A DNA stretch of 64,000 bases from Comamonas testosteroni (lineage in GTDB: Bacteria > Pseudomonadota > Gammaproteobacteria > Burkholderiales > Burkholderiaceae_C), in NCBI RefSeq assembly GCF_000761245.1, contig NZ_AWOR01000110.1, positions 62,001 to 126,000 of the forward strand, given 5' to 3'. Below, piece by piece: positions 45,666 through 54,191 of this stretch (position 1 is its first letter; every line of letters begins with the position of its first letter). Both the position numbers and the translations under genes were made by a program. The notes beneath the pieces are model-generated. The model did no database searches, was not told where the DNA came from, and saw only the letters and a program-made list of their open reading frames with translations.

Positions 45666-45880
45666 GCGACACAGCCGTGCTGCAGCCGCTGACCCAGGCG
45701 CGCAGCCAGATTGCGCTATGGCAGCAGCGCGCCACAGCAGCGGCGGTGAAGCTGCGCCAGCCCCCGCCCGAGCCCACGAGTTGCTGCGGGCGCGGCTGCA
45801 ACGGCTGCGTCTGGGAAGGTTATTACGGCGCGCTGACTTTCTGGCTGGAGGATGCGGCCCAAGTCCTGACCGAGGCCTGA
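45662..45880 (+). CDS. Oxidoreductase-like domain small cysteine protein
   Basis: 72 residues. The core PPPEPTSCCGRGCNGCVWEGY carries four cysteines and matches the oxidoreductase-like (Oxidored-like) N-terminal domain family, of unknown function, also found in some larger eukaryotic proteins. The cysteines could bind a metal or form disulfides (inference). Translationally coupled to the small membrane protein before it. Confidence 0.75.
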   Translation: MSDTAVLQPLTQARSQIALWQQRATAAAVKLRQPPPEPTSCCGRGCNGCVWEGYYGALTFWLEDAAQVLTEA

Positions 45881-45919
45881 CCGAGGCCTGATCGAGACCG
45901 GAAACCCGCTACTCGGGAT

Positions 45920-47575
45920 TTATGCCATTTCGGCTTCCAGCGCAGCCAGGCGAGGCACATGGACTTCTTTTTCCATGACATCTACCTCGATATCGGCGAT
46001 CTCGCTATCGAGCGCTTGATAGTCGATACGGAAGCGTCCCGCCCCTGCCTCCAGCCTTTGCGCCTGATGAAATAGCTCGCGCGCTGCTGCACTGGATTCG
46101 GCCACCAGCCCCGCGTTCTGGCTGGTCATATGGTCCAGTGCCTGCACCGCCTCGCTGATCTGGGCGATACCCTGGTTCTGCGCCTGGGCAGCCTCGGTGA
46201 TCGACGCGATCAGACCGCTGACCGTGCGCACATCGCGCACGATATGCTCCATGCGCTGGCCGGCCTGCAGCGCCAATGTCTGTCCCGACTTCATCTGCTT
46301 GGTGGAATGCTCCATGAGATGGCGGATCTGCTTGGCCGCTTCGGCGCTGCGCTGGGCCAGCTCGCGCACCTCGGCCGCCACCACGGCAAAGCCACGGCCC
46401 TGAGTGCCTGCCCGTGCCGCTTCCACGGCGGCATTCAGCGCCAGGATATTGGTCTGGAAGGCAATGCCGTCAATCACCCCCACAATGGCCGCCACCTGCT
46501 GGCTGCTTTGCGCCATGTGTTCCATATTGCGAACCACCTCCTGCACCACGCTGCCGCCGCTGGCCGCCGCCTCGGCGGCGCTGCGCGCGCTCTGGTCGGC
46601 ATGGCGCGCACTGTCGGTCGAATGTGTGACCAGGGTGACCATGTTTTCTATGCTGCTGACCGTGGCCTTGAGCTGCTCTGCCGCATGGGCCGTGCGATCG
46701 GAGAGATCGCTGTTGTCCTGCGCCATCTGGCTGGATGCGGCGGCCACGGCCTCCACTCCGCCCTGCACCTCACCCACCAGGCCGCGCAGCTGGCGCGTCA
46801 TCAGCGCCAGCGACTGCATGAGCCGACCGAGCTCGTCGCTGCGCCCCGTCGCCGGCGGTGCATAGCTGAGATCGCCCGCCGCAATGGTCTGCGCCAGCTG
46901 CACGGCCTCGCTCAAGGGCGTGGTGATGGAGCGAATCGTCGCCAGCGACAGCAATGCCCCCACCAGACCCATGAACAGGCCCACACCCATGGCCATGCGC
47001 TTGGCGATGGCGGTTTGCTCGCGGCCATGCTGCTCGGCGTCCAGGCGCTGCTGCTGCTGGGCCTCGATAAAGGCATCCTGCGCCTGAACATAGCGCCTGG
47101 AAGCAGGGATCAGTTGCTCGTCCACCAGCTTCTGCGCCTCCCAGGCCTTGCCCAGATCACGCGCCTGATAGGCCTGCTCGTAGATATTGAGCACTGCCTT
47201 GCGCTCCTGCTCCACCCTGGCCAGGCCGCTGCGATCGACTTCGCTCTGCGCATCGGCCTGCACCTGTTGCTGCAGACCACCGGCCTGTTGCATCAGCCCA
47301 CGCGCTTTCTGCGAGAGCTGAGCAATCAGATGCTCTTCCGAAGAGAGCACGCTGGCCAGCGCAGCCTCCACGCTCTGCAGCGTCAGCGCCTGCCAGCGCA
47401 GCGCAAGATTGATGCGCTTGTCCGTGGCCTGAACAGCAGCGCTGACCCGCTGCTCCACATTCTGCAAATAGCTGAACAAGCCGCCTGCCACCAGCACATT
47501 GCACAGCAACAGCCCCAGGAACAAGGCCCACATCTTGCGAGCCACCGAAAGGTTCTGGAATTTCTTCAACAACAT
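45920..47575 (-). CDS. Methyl-accepting chemotaxis protein
   Basis: 551 residues from ATG 47575; a TTG at 47593 is in frame but less likely. TM1 (ALFLGLLLCNVLVAGGLF) is followed by a helical periplasmic ligand domain with a hydrophilic four-helix-like pattern, TM2 (MAMGVGLFMGLVGALLSLA), a HAMP domain (SITTPLSEAVQLAQ, DELGRLMQSL) and an MCP signalling domain with the highly conserved hairpin (GVIDGIAFQTNILALNAAVE). No C-terminal NWETF-like pentapeptide is seen. Ligand unknown. Confidence 0.92.
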   Translation of the reverse strand: MLLKKFQNLSVARKMWALFLGLLLCNVLVAGGLFSYLQNVEQRVSAAVQATDKRINLALRWQALTLQSVEAALASVLSSEEHLIAQLSQKARGLMQQAGGLQQQVQADAQSEVDRSGLARVEQERKAVLNIYEQAYQARDLGKAWEAQKLVDEQLIPASRRYVQAQDAFIEAQQQQRLDAEQHGREQTAIAKRMAMGVGLFMGLVGALLSLATIRSITTPLSEAVQLAQTIAAGDLSYAPPATGRSDELGRLMQSLALMTRQLRGLVGEVQGGVEAVAAASSQMAQDNSDLSDRTAHAAEQLKATVSSIENMVTLVTHSTDSARHADQSARSAAEAAASGGSVVQEVVRNMEHMAQSSQQVAAIVGVIDGIAFQTNILALNAAVEAARAGTQGRGFAVVAAEVRELAQRSAEAAKQIRHLMEHSTKQMKSGQTLALQAGQRMEHIVRDVRTVSGLIASITEAAQAQNQGIAQISEAVQALDHMTSQNAGLVAESSAAARELFHQAQRLEAGAGRFRIDYQALDSEIADIEVDVMEKEVHVPRLAALEAEMA

Positions 47576-47674
47576 GAGCACACCGCCGATCAAGCGCGGA
47601 GCGCAGTGCTCCGCTGGCCGTTACGATATGAAACACAGATGACAAGGCAATGACATCGCGACCTGCTCAAAAAG

Positions 47675-47711
47675 AAAAGCGCTTGCAGCCCAAGAACTGC
47701 AAGCGCTTTTT
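47675..47711 (-). terminator. Rho-independent terminator of gshA
   Basis: AAGCGCTTGCAG/CTGCAAGCGCTT 12-bp stem with an 8-nt loop. On the minus strand it is followed by TTTTCTTTTT. It lies 19 nt past the gshA stop. Confidence 0.9.
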
Positions 47712-47729
47712 GCTATCGAATTCAGAGAA

Positions 47730-49256
47730 TCAGCGCAGGCTGGCCGGATCCATATAGCGCTGGCGCCACTCTTCGAACGTCATGGTGTCGGCTGCCTCGA
47801 TGGCTTGCTGCGCGGTCACCGACTCCTGGCTCATCTGCTCGTAGCGCGCCTGCTGCTCGGCCGTCCAGGGCATGGCCAGCAAGGCATCGCGGGCCTTGGC
47901 GGACTGCATGGTCATGAAGTCTATGAAACGGTTGTCATAGGCGCCGGTGAGCTCCTTGAGCACATGGGCCGAAGGCGTGGACTGCGCATCCTGCACGCGG
48001 GCCAGAGCCTGATCCAGCGCAGCGCTGTAGTCGCTTGTGCCATGAGCAGCGTCCAGAGCCTGGGCATAGGGGCGGCATTGCTCGAGCACATCCTGCGCCC
48101 AGTCGGTCAGCAGCACCTGCTGGCCGTTGCGCACCAGCTTCAGGCCCGGCTCGCGGCCCTGTTCTGCGGCCAGATGCTGGTTGTGCTTGAGGTCGGCAAT
48201 TTCCTGGGGCGTGTCATCGGGGCTGTCGCTGTGCAGGCAGTGCAGCAGAAAGACGTCGATCATGCGCATGGTGGCCGGGGCAATGCCCACGGTTTCATAG
48301 GGATCGATGTCCATGAGCCGCACTTCCACATACTCCACACCGCGCTCGCGCAGCGCGTGAAGCGGGCGCTCGCCGCTCTTGACGGTGCGCTTGGGGCGGA
48401 TGGTGCCGTAGAACTCGTTCTCGATCTGCAGCAGGCCCGTGCCCAGCTGGTTGTAGTCGCCACCGGGGTTCCTCACGCCCAGTTGCTCGTAGGCCGGGTA
48501 AGGACGGGTCAGCGCCTCATGCAGCGAGTCCGCATAGCCGTCGAGCCCGTTGTAGCTGACATTGATGCTGGACTGTGCATCGCTCTGATAGCCCAGGCGT
48601 CCCATGCGCAGCGATGTGGCATAGGGCAGGTACAGCGCATGCCTGCCGTCGCCCAGCGGTTGCAGGCGATGCTCACGCCCTTGCACAAAGCAGGGACACA
48701 GCGCGGGAGAGGCGCCATACAGATACAGCAGCACAAAGGCGTTGCGGCGGAAGTTACGGATCAGCGCAAAGTACTGGTCACTGCTCACTCCGGGCAGCGA
48801 CCAGTTGTAATGAATCCCCGAGATGGTCTGCATGCGGCGGCCATAGCGGTGGCCCAGACCCATGCGGTACACACTCTTGGAACGGCCCGAGTGCGAGCTG
48901 CCATAGCGGCCCAGCGGAATCGTCTCGTCCGTGGGCAGGCGGCAGGGCATGCTGGAGTTCCACATCAGCTCGCCGCTTTCGCTGAGGTTGCGCAGCACGA
49001 ACTGATGGACTTCGGTCAGCTCGTCCAGGCACTCCTCCACCCCCAGGCGCGCGCCGGTGATGAGTTCCAGCTGGGACTCGCTGTAATCGGTGGTGATGTG
49101 CGGGTGCGTGAGAGCCGAGCCCAGTTCTGCCGGGTGCGGCGTCAGGGCCAGCGAGCCTGTAGCCAATGCCCGCAGCCCCTCTTTCTCGATGCCGCGACGA
49201 ATGCCCAGCAGCCTTTCGGCGGTGGGCATATTCACGGCGGCCTGCGATGTCTTCAT
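47730..49256 (-). CDS. gshA: Glutamate-cysteine ligase (gamma-proteobacterial type 1)
   Basis: 508 residues, the E. coli GshA type. GIEKEGLRALATGSLALTPHPAELGSAL, HPHITTDYSESQLELITG and MPCRLPTDETIPLGRYGSSHSGR are family hallmarks; the Glu residues of the N-terminal motif bind metal. First committed step of glutathione synthesis. Start ATG 49256. Own terminator at 47675. The upstream 317 bp holds no gene. Confidence 0.95.
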   Translation of the reverse strand: MKTSQAAVNMPTAERLLGIRRGIEKEGLRALATGSLALTPHPAELGSALTHPHITTDYSESQLELITGARLGVEECLDELTEVHQFVLRNLSESGELMWNSSMPCRLPTDETIPLGRYGSSHSGRSKSVYRMGLGHRYGRRMQTISGIHYNWSLPGVSSDQYFALIRNFRRNAFVLLYLYGASPALCPCFVQGREHRLQPLGDGRHALYLPYATSLRMGRLGYQSDAQSSINVSYNGLDGYADSLHEALTRPYPAYEQLGVRNPGGDYNQLGTGLLQIENEFYGTIRPKRTVKSGERPLHALRERGVEYVEVRLMDIDPYETVGIAPATMRMIDVFLLHCLHSDSPDDTPQEIADLKHNQHLAAEQGREPGLKLVRNGQQVLLTDWAQDVLEQCRPYAQALDAAHGTSDYSAALDQALARVQDAQSTPSAHVLKELTGAYDNRFIDFMTMQSAKARDALLAMPWTAEQQARYEQMSQESVTAQQAIEAADTMTFEEWRQRYMDPASLR

Positions 49257-49471
49257 TGTTCTTACCTTCTTAGTGAAGACGCTGACGACAAACTTCGTCT
49301 GCCCAATCGCGCCCAGACGGCGAATGATAGAGAAACAAGACGCAACGCGATGGCGGCTGGCCGCTTAACCACGTTTTTCGGCCTGTTGAGCTGCCAAGAG
49401 CCTGGGCCTCTACCAGAAATTTGTCAGGTTAACAGCAATCAAAGCATGAGCACATGCTCACTCCAGAACAG
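49257..49471. other. Intergenic region upstream of gshA
   Basis: Presumed gshA promoter region. A TGAGCA-CA-TGCTCA dyad (49447-49460) lies just before the SDR terminator. Otherwise no gene or repeat was recognised. Confidence 0.4.
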
Positions 49472-49498
49472 AAAAAGCCCTCGCGAGAGGGCTTTTTT
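49472..49498 (-). terminator. Rho-independent terminator of the SDR gene
   Basis: AGCCCTC/GAGGGCT stem with a 4-nt loop, A-run and T-run on both sides. It lies 76 nt past the stop of the minus-strand SDR gene. Confidence 0.88.
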
Positions 49499-49573
49499 CA
49501 GCTGTGCTAATCGCCACCGCCAGCAGCTCTTGCCGCTCGTACAGGGCAAAAAATGTGGCGACTTTGGCCTTGA

Positions 49574-50485
49574 TCAATGTCCATGCGCTTTCATGGCCTT
49601 GCCCACTTCCACCTGTCCCTGGACGGCGCCGCTGGCCGGCACCTGCTGGCCCTCGCTGGCCGTGACTTCGGCCAGGCGCGCGGCCAGCTCTTCGGGGACG
49701 GTCTCGCCCATGCCCAGATAGATACCCTCGGTCATGGTGATGTGCGCCGCCTCGAAACCGCCGGCGCCGGCGCAGACAATGGTGCGCGTGGGCGCGCTCT
49801 CGTGCGCCAGCACCAGCATGGCTGGCACCACGGCCTCCGGCTTCAGGGCTTCCAGCACCGGCTCGGGCAGCAGGCCCGCTGTCATGCGTGTGGCCGCCGT
49901 GGGGGCCAGCGCGTTGACACGGATATTGTGTTTGGCCCCTTCGATGGCCAGCGTCTGCATCAGGCCCACCTGGGCCAGCTTTGCTGCGCCATAGTTGGCC
50001 TGGCCGAAATTGCCATAGAGGCCCGTGGACGAGGTCGTCATCACGATGCGGCCATAGTTCTGCTCCTGCATATAGGGCCAGACGGCCTTGCAGCAATTGG
50101 CCGCGCCCATCAGGTGCACATCGACGACCAGGCGGAAGTCCGCCATGTCCATCTTGGCAAAGCTCTTGTCGCGCAGAATGCCGGCGTTGTTGACCAGAAT
50201 GTCCACGCGTCCCCAGGCCGTGATGGCCTGCTTGACCATGGCCTGCACGGCCTCGAAGTCGGTCACGGAGGCCGCGTTGGCAATCGCCTCGCCGCCCGCC
50301 GCACGGATTTCATCCACCACCTGTTGCGCCGCCGTGGCCGAGCCGCCCGAGCCGTCCACCGCGCCGCCCAGATCGTTGACCACCACCTTGGCGCCGCGCC
50401 TGGCCAGCGCCAGTGCATGCAGACGCCCCAGTCCACCGCCCGCCCCCGTCACGATGGCCACACGACCTTGAAAATCCATTGCCAT
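49574..50485 (-). CDS. Short-chain dehydrogenase, (3R)-hydroxyacyl-CoA dehydrogenase-like
   Basis: 303 residues with an AAGGAG ribosome site. NADH site TGAGGGLGRLHALALA, VDILVNNAGILRDKSF, catalytic YGAAK (Tyr-x-x-x-Lys), and a long C-terminal extension typical of the SDR domain of peroxisomal multifunctional type 2 enzymes. RVNALAPTAATRMT supports that subgroup. Probable role in beta-oxidation or degradation of fatty or steroid acyl chains; the precise substrate is inference. Confidence 0.87.
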   Translation of the reverse strand: MAMDFQGRVAIVTGAGGGLGRLHALALARRGAKVVVNDLGGAVDGSGGSATAAQQVVDEIRAAGGEAIANAASVTDFEAVQAMVKQAITAWGRVDILVNNAGILRDKSFAKMDMADFRLVVDVHLMGAANCCKAVWPYMQEQNYGRIVMTTSSTGLYGNFGQANYGAAKLAQVGLMQTLAIEGAKHNIRVNALAPTAATRMTAGLLPEPVLEALKPEAVVPAMLVLAHESAPTRTIVCAGAGGFEAAHITMTEGIYLGMGETVPEELAARLAEVTASEGQQVPASGAVQGQVEVGKAMKAHGH

Positions 50486-51037
50486 GATGTCCTGCTCCTT
50501 GCTTGTGCATTGATGCAGCCACTTTAAGCGCCCATGCTGCAGCGCAACGTAGCGTTTGCGACTGCCTGCGGGTAAGTCAGGACAACGCTATTAATATGGA
50601 AGCTTTCATCGCAAGTAATAACTTGATTTCAATAAGAAAACTATTCAAGTTTCAATATTAACAAACGCTATAAGCTATTTTTTTAATAGCAAACATCGGT
50701 CATCCACAAGCATCAGGCTTTTCCCCAATTTTGCTCAACAAGCCTGTGGACAAGCCTGAATAGCTTTTGCAGCAATGGCTCAAGCTACTGATTTATCGAG
50801 AATTTTTCAAAATGCCTATTTTTTGATCAGATCCCTTCCGACAGCCAGCCACTTATCCCGTCCTACGCTGGACATCCTTGTGAACAACTGCACCCGCACC
50901 ATGAATAAGTCAGGCAAGTCGTTGATTTCAAACAGCTCATTCCCCAGCGCTGAAAAAACAGGCAACCCGCACCGGACCCACGGCCTTGGCAAACCGGCTA
51001 CAACAACGGGTTTTGCAAAGAATCACCACAGCGCCTC
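50486..51037. other. AT-rich intergenic region, 552 bp, no credible gene
   Basis: Much lower GC than its neighbours, especially 50590-50700. Contains GCTATT-ttttt-AATAGC (50674-50690) and repeated GCTAT words. A 127-codon open frame from 50775 has no ribosome site, no family and runs out of frame into the ferredoxin gene, so it is not called. It should hold promoters for the SDR (left) and ferredoxin (right) genes. Confidence 0.5.
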
Positions 51038-51343
51038 ATGTCCAACGACTCCGCATTTGCCCCTCCCTTCTTCATCGCCAAGTGTGAGCCCAGCGGCCAG
51101 CAGGTCGATGCCTGGGCCGACCAGTCGCTGCTGGACTCGCTGGAGAGCGGCGGCGTGAACTGGCCCAGCTCCTGCCGCAACGGCACCTGCCGCACCTGCA
51201 TGGGACAGCTGGTATCGGGCAGCGTGCACTACGACATCGAGTGGCCGGGCGTGACGAGCGAGGAACAGGCCGAAGGCTATGTGCTGCCCTGCTGCGCCTA
51301 CCCCGACAGCGATGTGGTGCTCAAGGATCATGAGTATCTGTAA
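51038..51343 (+). CDS. Plant-type [2Fe-2S] ferredoxin
   Basis: 101 residues. Four cysteines in the plant-type pattern: three in SSCRNGTCRTCMG (Cys-x4-Cys-x2-Cys) and one in YVLPCCAYP. It shuttles electrons, for example to an oxygenase or reductase elsewhere. There is no partner gene beside it: the next gene is the riboflavin operon 500 bp downstream. Confidence 0.92.
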   Translation: MSNDSAFAPPFFIAKCEPSGQQVDAWADQSLLDSLESGGVNWPSSCRNGTCRTCMGQLVSGSVHYDIEWPGVTSEEQAEGYVLPCCAYPDSDVVLKDHEYL

Positions 51344-51365
51344 GCCACTCTGAGCCGCCTTGCCG

Positions 51366-51412
51366 CTTCCCCCAAGGGGGACGGCATCATTGCTCGGGCA
51401 GCCCATGCTGCG
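51366..51412 (-). repeat. REP-like interspersed element, copy A
   Basis: Read on the minus strand it has CGCAGCATGGGCTGCCC, AGCAATGATG and CGTCCCCCTTGGGGG. It matches the element at 55471-55515 base for base over most of 45 bp but lies on the other strand. The CCCCCAAGGGGG core is a perfect palindrome. It lies just after the ferredoxin stop. Confidence 0.75.
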
Positions 51413-51464
51413 GGGCGGCGGGGCCGCCTAGGCCCTTGCTTGTTGATGCCCCATATTTGAAATC

Positions 51465-51666
51465 CGTCCAATTTCTGTACCGGATCATGGTTTCAGGGCA
51501 GTTCGGGGTCAAAGCTCACGCTGCCATAGCATGGCAGCGCAACAGCCCTCGCCCGTGCGGCTCTTGCTCAATGCCGCGCATCGGAACTGCGTCCGGTTCT
51601 TGCACTGCATCATGGTTTCAGGGTCGGCTCGCGCGCTCAAAGCCCGCTCTGCAATAGAATGAGCGC
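51465..51666 (+). repeat. Imperfect direct repeat upstream of the riboflavin operon
   Basis: Two copies of a 76/77-bp unit (51465-51540 and 51590-51666), 125 bp apart. Both have CGTCC, then a 14-nt variable stretch, then ATCATGGTTTCAGGG; later both have TCAAAGC followed by CTGC and a -10-like word (CATAGCAT in the first, AATAGAAT in the second). Could be duplicated promoters or a regulatory RNA. I could not fit the FMN riboswitch consensus. Confidence 0.6.
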
Positions 51667-51844
51667 TTTCCGCAAGGCCCTGCCCTGCAGAAAGCGGCTC
51701 CGCCCAGGCGGCCCCCGCCTCACACGTTCTTTGGAAGTCCTGCCTGCGCCCCTGGCGGCGTCGGCAATGCCTCACTGGTGCGTGTCATGCGCCAGCCGCC
51801 GACTGCAGTGCATCGCCTCCAGTTCACGTCCAAGAAGGCATTCC

Positions 51845-52966
51845 ATGAACAGCTCCCTCCAACCCGTGCCCATCTCGCCCGTCGAAGAAATCGTGGCGGA
51901 AATGCGTGCCGGCCGCATGGTCGTTCTCGTTGACGAAGAGGACCGCGAGAACGAAGGCGATCTGGTTCTGGCATCCGACCATGTCACAGCGGAGGCCATC
52001 AACTTCATGGCCCGCTTCGGCCGTGGCCTGATCTGTCTGACGCTGACGCGCGAGCGCTGCGAATTCCTCAAGCTGCCTCCCATGGCCGCGCGCAACGGCA
52101 CCGTGTACAGCACGGCCTTCACGATCTCCATCGAAGCCGCCGAAGGCGTGACCACCGGCATCTCGGCTGCCGACCGCGCGCGCACCATCCAGGTGGCCGT
52201 GAACAAGAACAGCCAGCCCAGCGATCTGGTGCAGCCCGGCCATATCTTCCCGCTGCAGGCCGTGGACGGCGGTGTGCTCATGCGCGCCGGTCATACCGAG
52301 GCCGGTTGCGATCTGGCCGCGCTGGCAGGCTGCACGCCCTCGGCCGTGATCTGCGAGATCATGAAGGACGACGGCACCATGGCCCGCCTGCCCGATCTGC
52401 AACTGTTCTGCGCCGAGCATGGCATCAAGATCGGCACGATTGCCGACCTCATCGAATACCGCAGCCGCAACGAATCGCTGCTGCAGAAAGTGGGCAGCCG
52501 CCCCATGCAGACGGTCCATGGCGAATTCATCGCCCATGCCTTCCGCGACGTGCCCAGCGGCTCCGTGCATCTGGCACTGGTCAAGGGTGAATGGCAGCCC
52601 GACACCACCGTGCCCGTGCGCGTGCATGAGCCACTGTCGGTGCTCGATGCGCTCGAAATCGGCCGCAACCAGCATTCCTGGTGCCTGGACGAGAGCCTCA
52701 GGTACATCAACGGCAATGGCCAGGGCGTGGCTGTGCTGCTCAACTGCAGCGAGTCCGGCGAGCAGTTGCTGACCCAATTCGAAGGCAAGGCCCGTTCGGC
52801 CCAGGCGCCCGAGCGCGGCCGCATGGATCTGCGCACCTATGGCGTGGGCGCGCAAATCCTGCGCGAGCTGGGCGTGAGCAAGATGCACCTCATGGGCCAA
52901 CCCCGCCGCATGCCCAGCATGGCAGGCTACGGCCTGGAAATCACGGGTTACATCCCCAAAGAATAA
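51845..52966 (+). CDS. ribB: 3,4-Dihydroxy-2-butanone-4-phosphate synthase with degenerate RibA-like domain
   Basis: 373 residues from ATG 51845. The N-terminal RibB domain (about 1-205) is intact: [47 protein letters not shown]. The C-terminal half resembles GTP cyclohydrolase II ([20 protein letters not shown]) but lacks the Cys-x2-GDxx..CDCG zinc cysteines. So it fits the RibBX class known from Shewanella and other proteobacteria, and not bifunctional RibBA. First gene of ribB-ribH-nusB. A separate ribA is expected elsewhere. Confidence 0.88.
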   Translation: MNSSLQPVPISPVEEIVAEMRAGRMVVLVDEEDRENEGDLVLASDHVTAEAINFMARFGRGLICLTLTRERCEFLKLPPMAARNGTVYSTAFTISIEAAEGVTTGISAADRARTIQVAVNKNSQPSDLVQPGHIFPLQAVDGGVLMRAGHTEAGCDLAALAGCTPSAVICEIMKDDGTMARLPDLQLFCAEHGIKIGTIADLIEYRSRNESLLQKVGSRPMQTVHGEFIAHAFRDVPSGSVHLALVKGEWQPDTTVPVRVHEPLSVLDALEIGRNQHSWCLDESLRYINGNGQGVAVLLNCSESGEQLLTQFEGKARSAQAPERGRMDLRTYGVGAQILRELGVSKMHLMGQPRRMPSMAGYGLEITGYIPKE

Positions 52967-52981
52967 GAGACGGAACACCAG

Positions 52982-53455
52982 ATGCAAAACGCAGAAAAAG
53001 GCCAAGGCCAGAACCTCAACGGCGCCGAGCTGAAGATCGGCATCGTGCAGGCACGCTTCAACGAAAGCATTACCAACACCCTGTTTGCCTCCTGCCGCGA
53101 CGAGCTGCTGGCACTGGGTGTGAAGAGCGAGAACATCGACCATGTCACAGTCCCCGGCGCACTCGAAGTGCCCGTGGCGCTGCAGACACTGGCCGACACC
53201 GATCAGTACGACGCCCTGGTGGCGCTGGGCTGCATCATCCGTGGGGAGACATACCACTTCGAGCTGGTAGCCAACGAATCGGGCGCGGGCGTGACACGTC
53301 TGAGCCTGGACTACCGACTGCCGATCGCCAACGCGATCATCACCACTGAAAACATGGAGCAAGCCATTGCCCGCCAGGTCGAGAAGGGCCGCGACGCAGC
53401 CCGCGTCGCCGTGGAAATGGCCAACCTGCTCAACTCCTACGACGATCATGAGTGA
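52982..53455 (+). CDS. ribH: 6,7-Dimethyl-8-ribityllumazine synthase
   Basis: 157 residues. Catalyses the penultimate riboflavin step, joining the RibB product with the pyrimidine intermediate. [44 protein letters not shown] (His) and [19 protein letters not shown] are characteristic. 15 nt after ribB and overlapping nusB by 8 bp. Confidence 0.97.
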   Translation: MQNAEKGQGQNLNGAELKIGIVQARFNESITNTLFASCRDELLALGVKSENIDHVTVPGALEVPVALQTLADTDQYDALVALGCIIRGETYHFELVANESGAGVTRLSLDYRLPIANAIITTENMEQAIARQVEKGRDAARVAVEMANLLNSYDDHE

Positions 53456-53984
53456 AGAACAATCCAGCGAGTCCGGCTCGCGCCGTACTCCCCAGAAGCG
53501 CACCGGCCTGACCAGCACCGGCGCACGCAAGGCGGGCTCCAAATCCAATCGCAGCCGCGCACGCGAGTTCGCACTGCAAGGCCTGTACCAGCACATCGTG
53601 GGCCGCAATGAGGTGCTCGACATCGACCGCTTCACGCGCGATCTGGCCGGCTTTCACAAGGCCGACGTGGTGCACTACGATGCACTGCTGCGCGGCTGCG
53701 TGGAAAACGAAGCTGCACTGGATGCACTGATCACGCCCAAGCTCGATCGCGGCCTGACCGAGATCTCGCCCATCGAACATGCCTGCATGTGGATTGGCGT
53801 CTACGAGTTCCAGAACTGCCCCGACGTGCCCTGGCGCGTGGTGCTCAACGAGTGCATCGAGCTGGCCAAGGAATTTGGCGGCACCGACGGTCACAAGTAT
53901 GTCAACGCCGTGCTCAACGGACTGGCTCCCGAGATGCGCAGCGCCGAAGTGGCGCATGACCGCGCCAACAAGTCTGCCAGCTGA
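53448..53984 (+). CDS. nusB: Transcription antitermination protein NusB
   Basis: 178 residues from ATG 53448, which overlaps the ribH stop by 8 bp. [32 protein letters not shown] and [34 protein letters not shown] are NusB hallmarks. Binds boxA with NusE in rRNA antitermination. The N-terminal 40 Arg/Ser/Gly residues are an extension common in betaproteobacteria. Order ribH-nusB is widely conserved. Confidence 0.96.
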   Translation: MSEEQSSESGSRRTPQKRTGLTSTGARKAGSKSNRSRAREFALQGLYQHIVGRNEVLDIDRFTRDLAGFHKADVVHYDALLRGCVENEAALDALITPKLDRGLTEISPIEHACMWIGVYEFQNCPDVPWRVVLNECIELAKEFGGTDGHKYVNAVLNGLAPEMRSAEVAHDRANKSAS

Positions 53985-54191
53985 ACCGCTTGAGCTGCAG
54001 CGCCGTGCCTGCGCGGCCCTGCTGGCGCCACATGCATAGTCAATGCAAATACTGCAACAGGGCCGCAGGTGCTATCGTGCACCGGCTGGCTGGTTGCAGT
54101 TTTTTTATGGGCGCAAGGCTGCTGCACCGGCTGCATCCACCGGCACCAGGCTGCACCCGAACGCTGATTGATTGAAAGAATAACGTCGTCC

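Noticed and set aside
45850-45895. Repeat CTGACCGAGGC at the end of the Oxidored-like gene
   Set aside because: Two 11-bp units only, at the stop codon; trivial slippage with no likely role.
46130-47653. A 507-codon plus-strand frame opposite the chemoreceptor gene
   Set aside because: Arg/His/Gln/Leu-rich antisense product without a domain; the minus-strand MCP has the complete signalling domain.
50700-50760. Replication origin or DnaA-box cluster
   Set aside because: Only two poor matches (TCATCCACA and TTGTCCACA in reverse) in an AT-rich gap, with no dnaA, dnaN, parA or repeat cluster nearby.
50775-51158. A 127-codon plus-strand frame before the ferredoxin gene
   Set aside because: No ribosome site or family, Ser/Thr/Pro-rich product, and the second half is an out-of-frame reading of the ferredoxin gene.
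51344-51844. FMN riboswitch upstream of ribB
   Set aside because: Expected by position, but I cannot match the conserved blocks (for example the AATTCCC-type and CCGGCGGT segments). The leader instead has a direct repeat. An RNA model search would decide.
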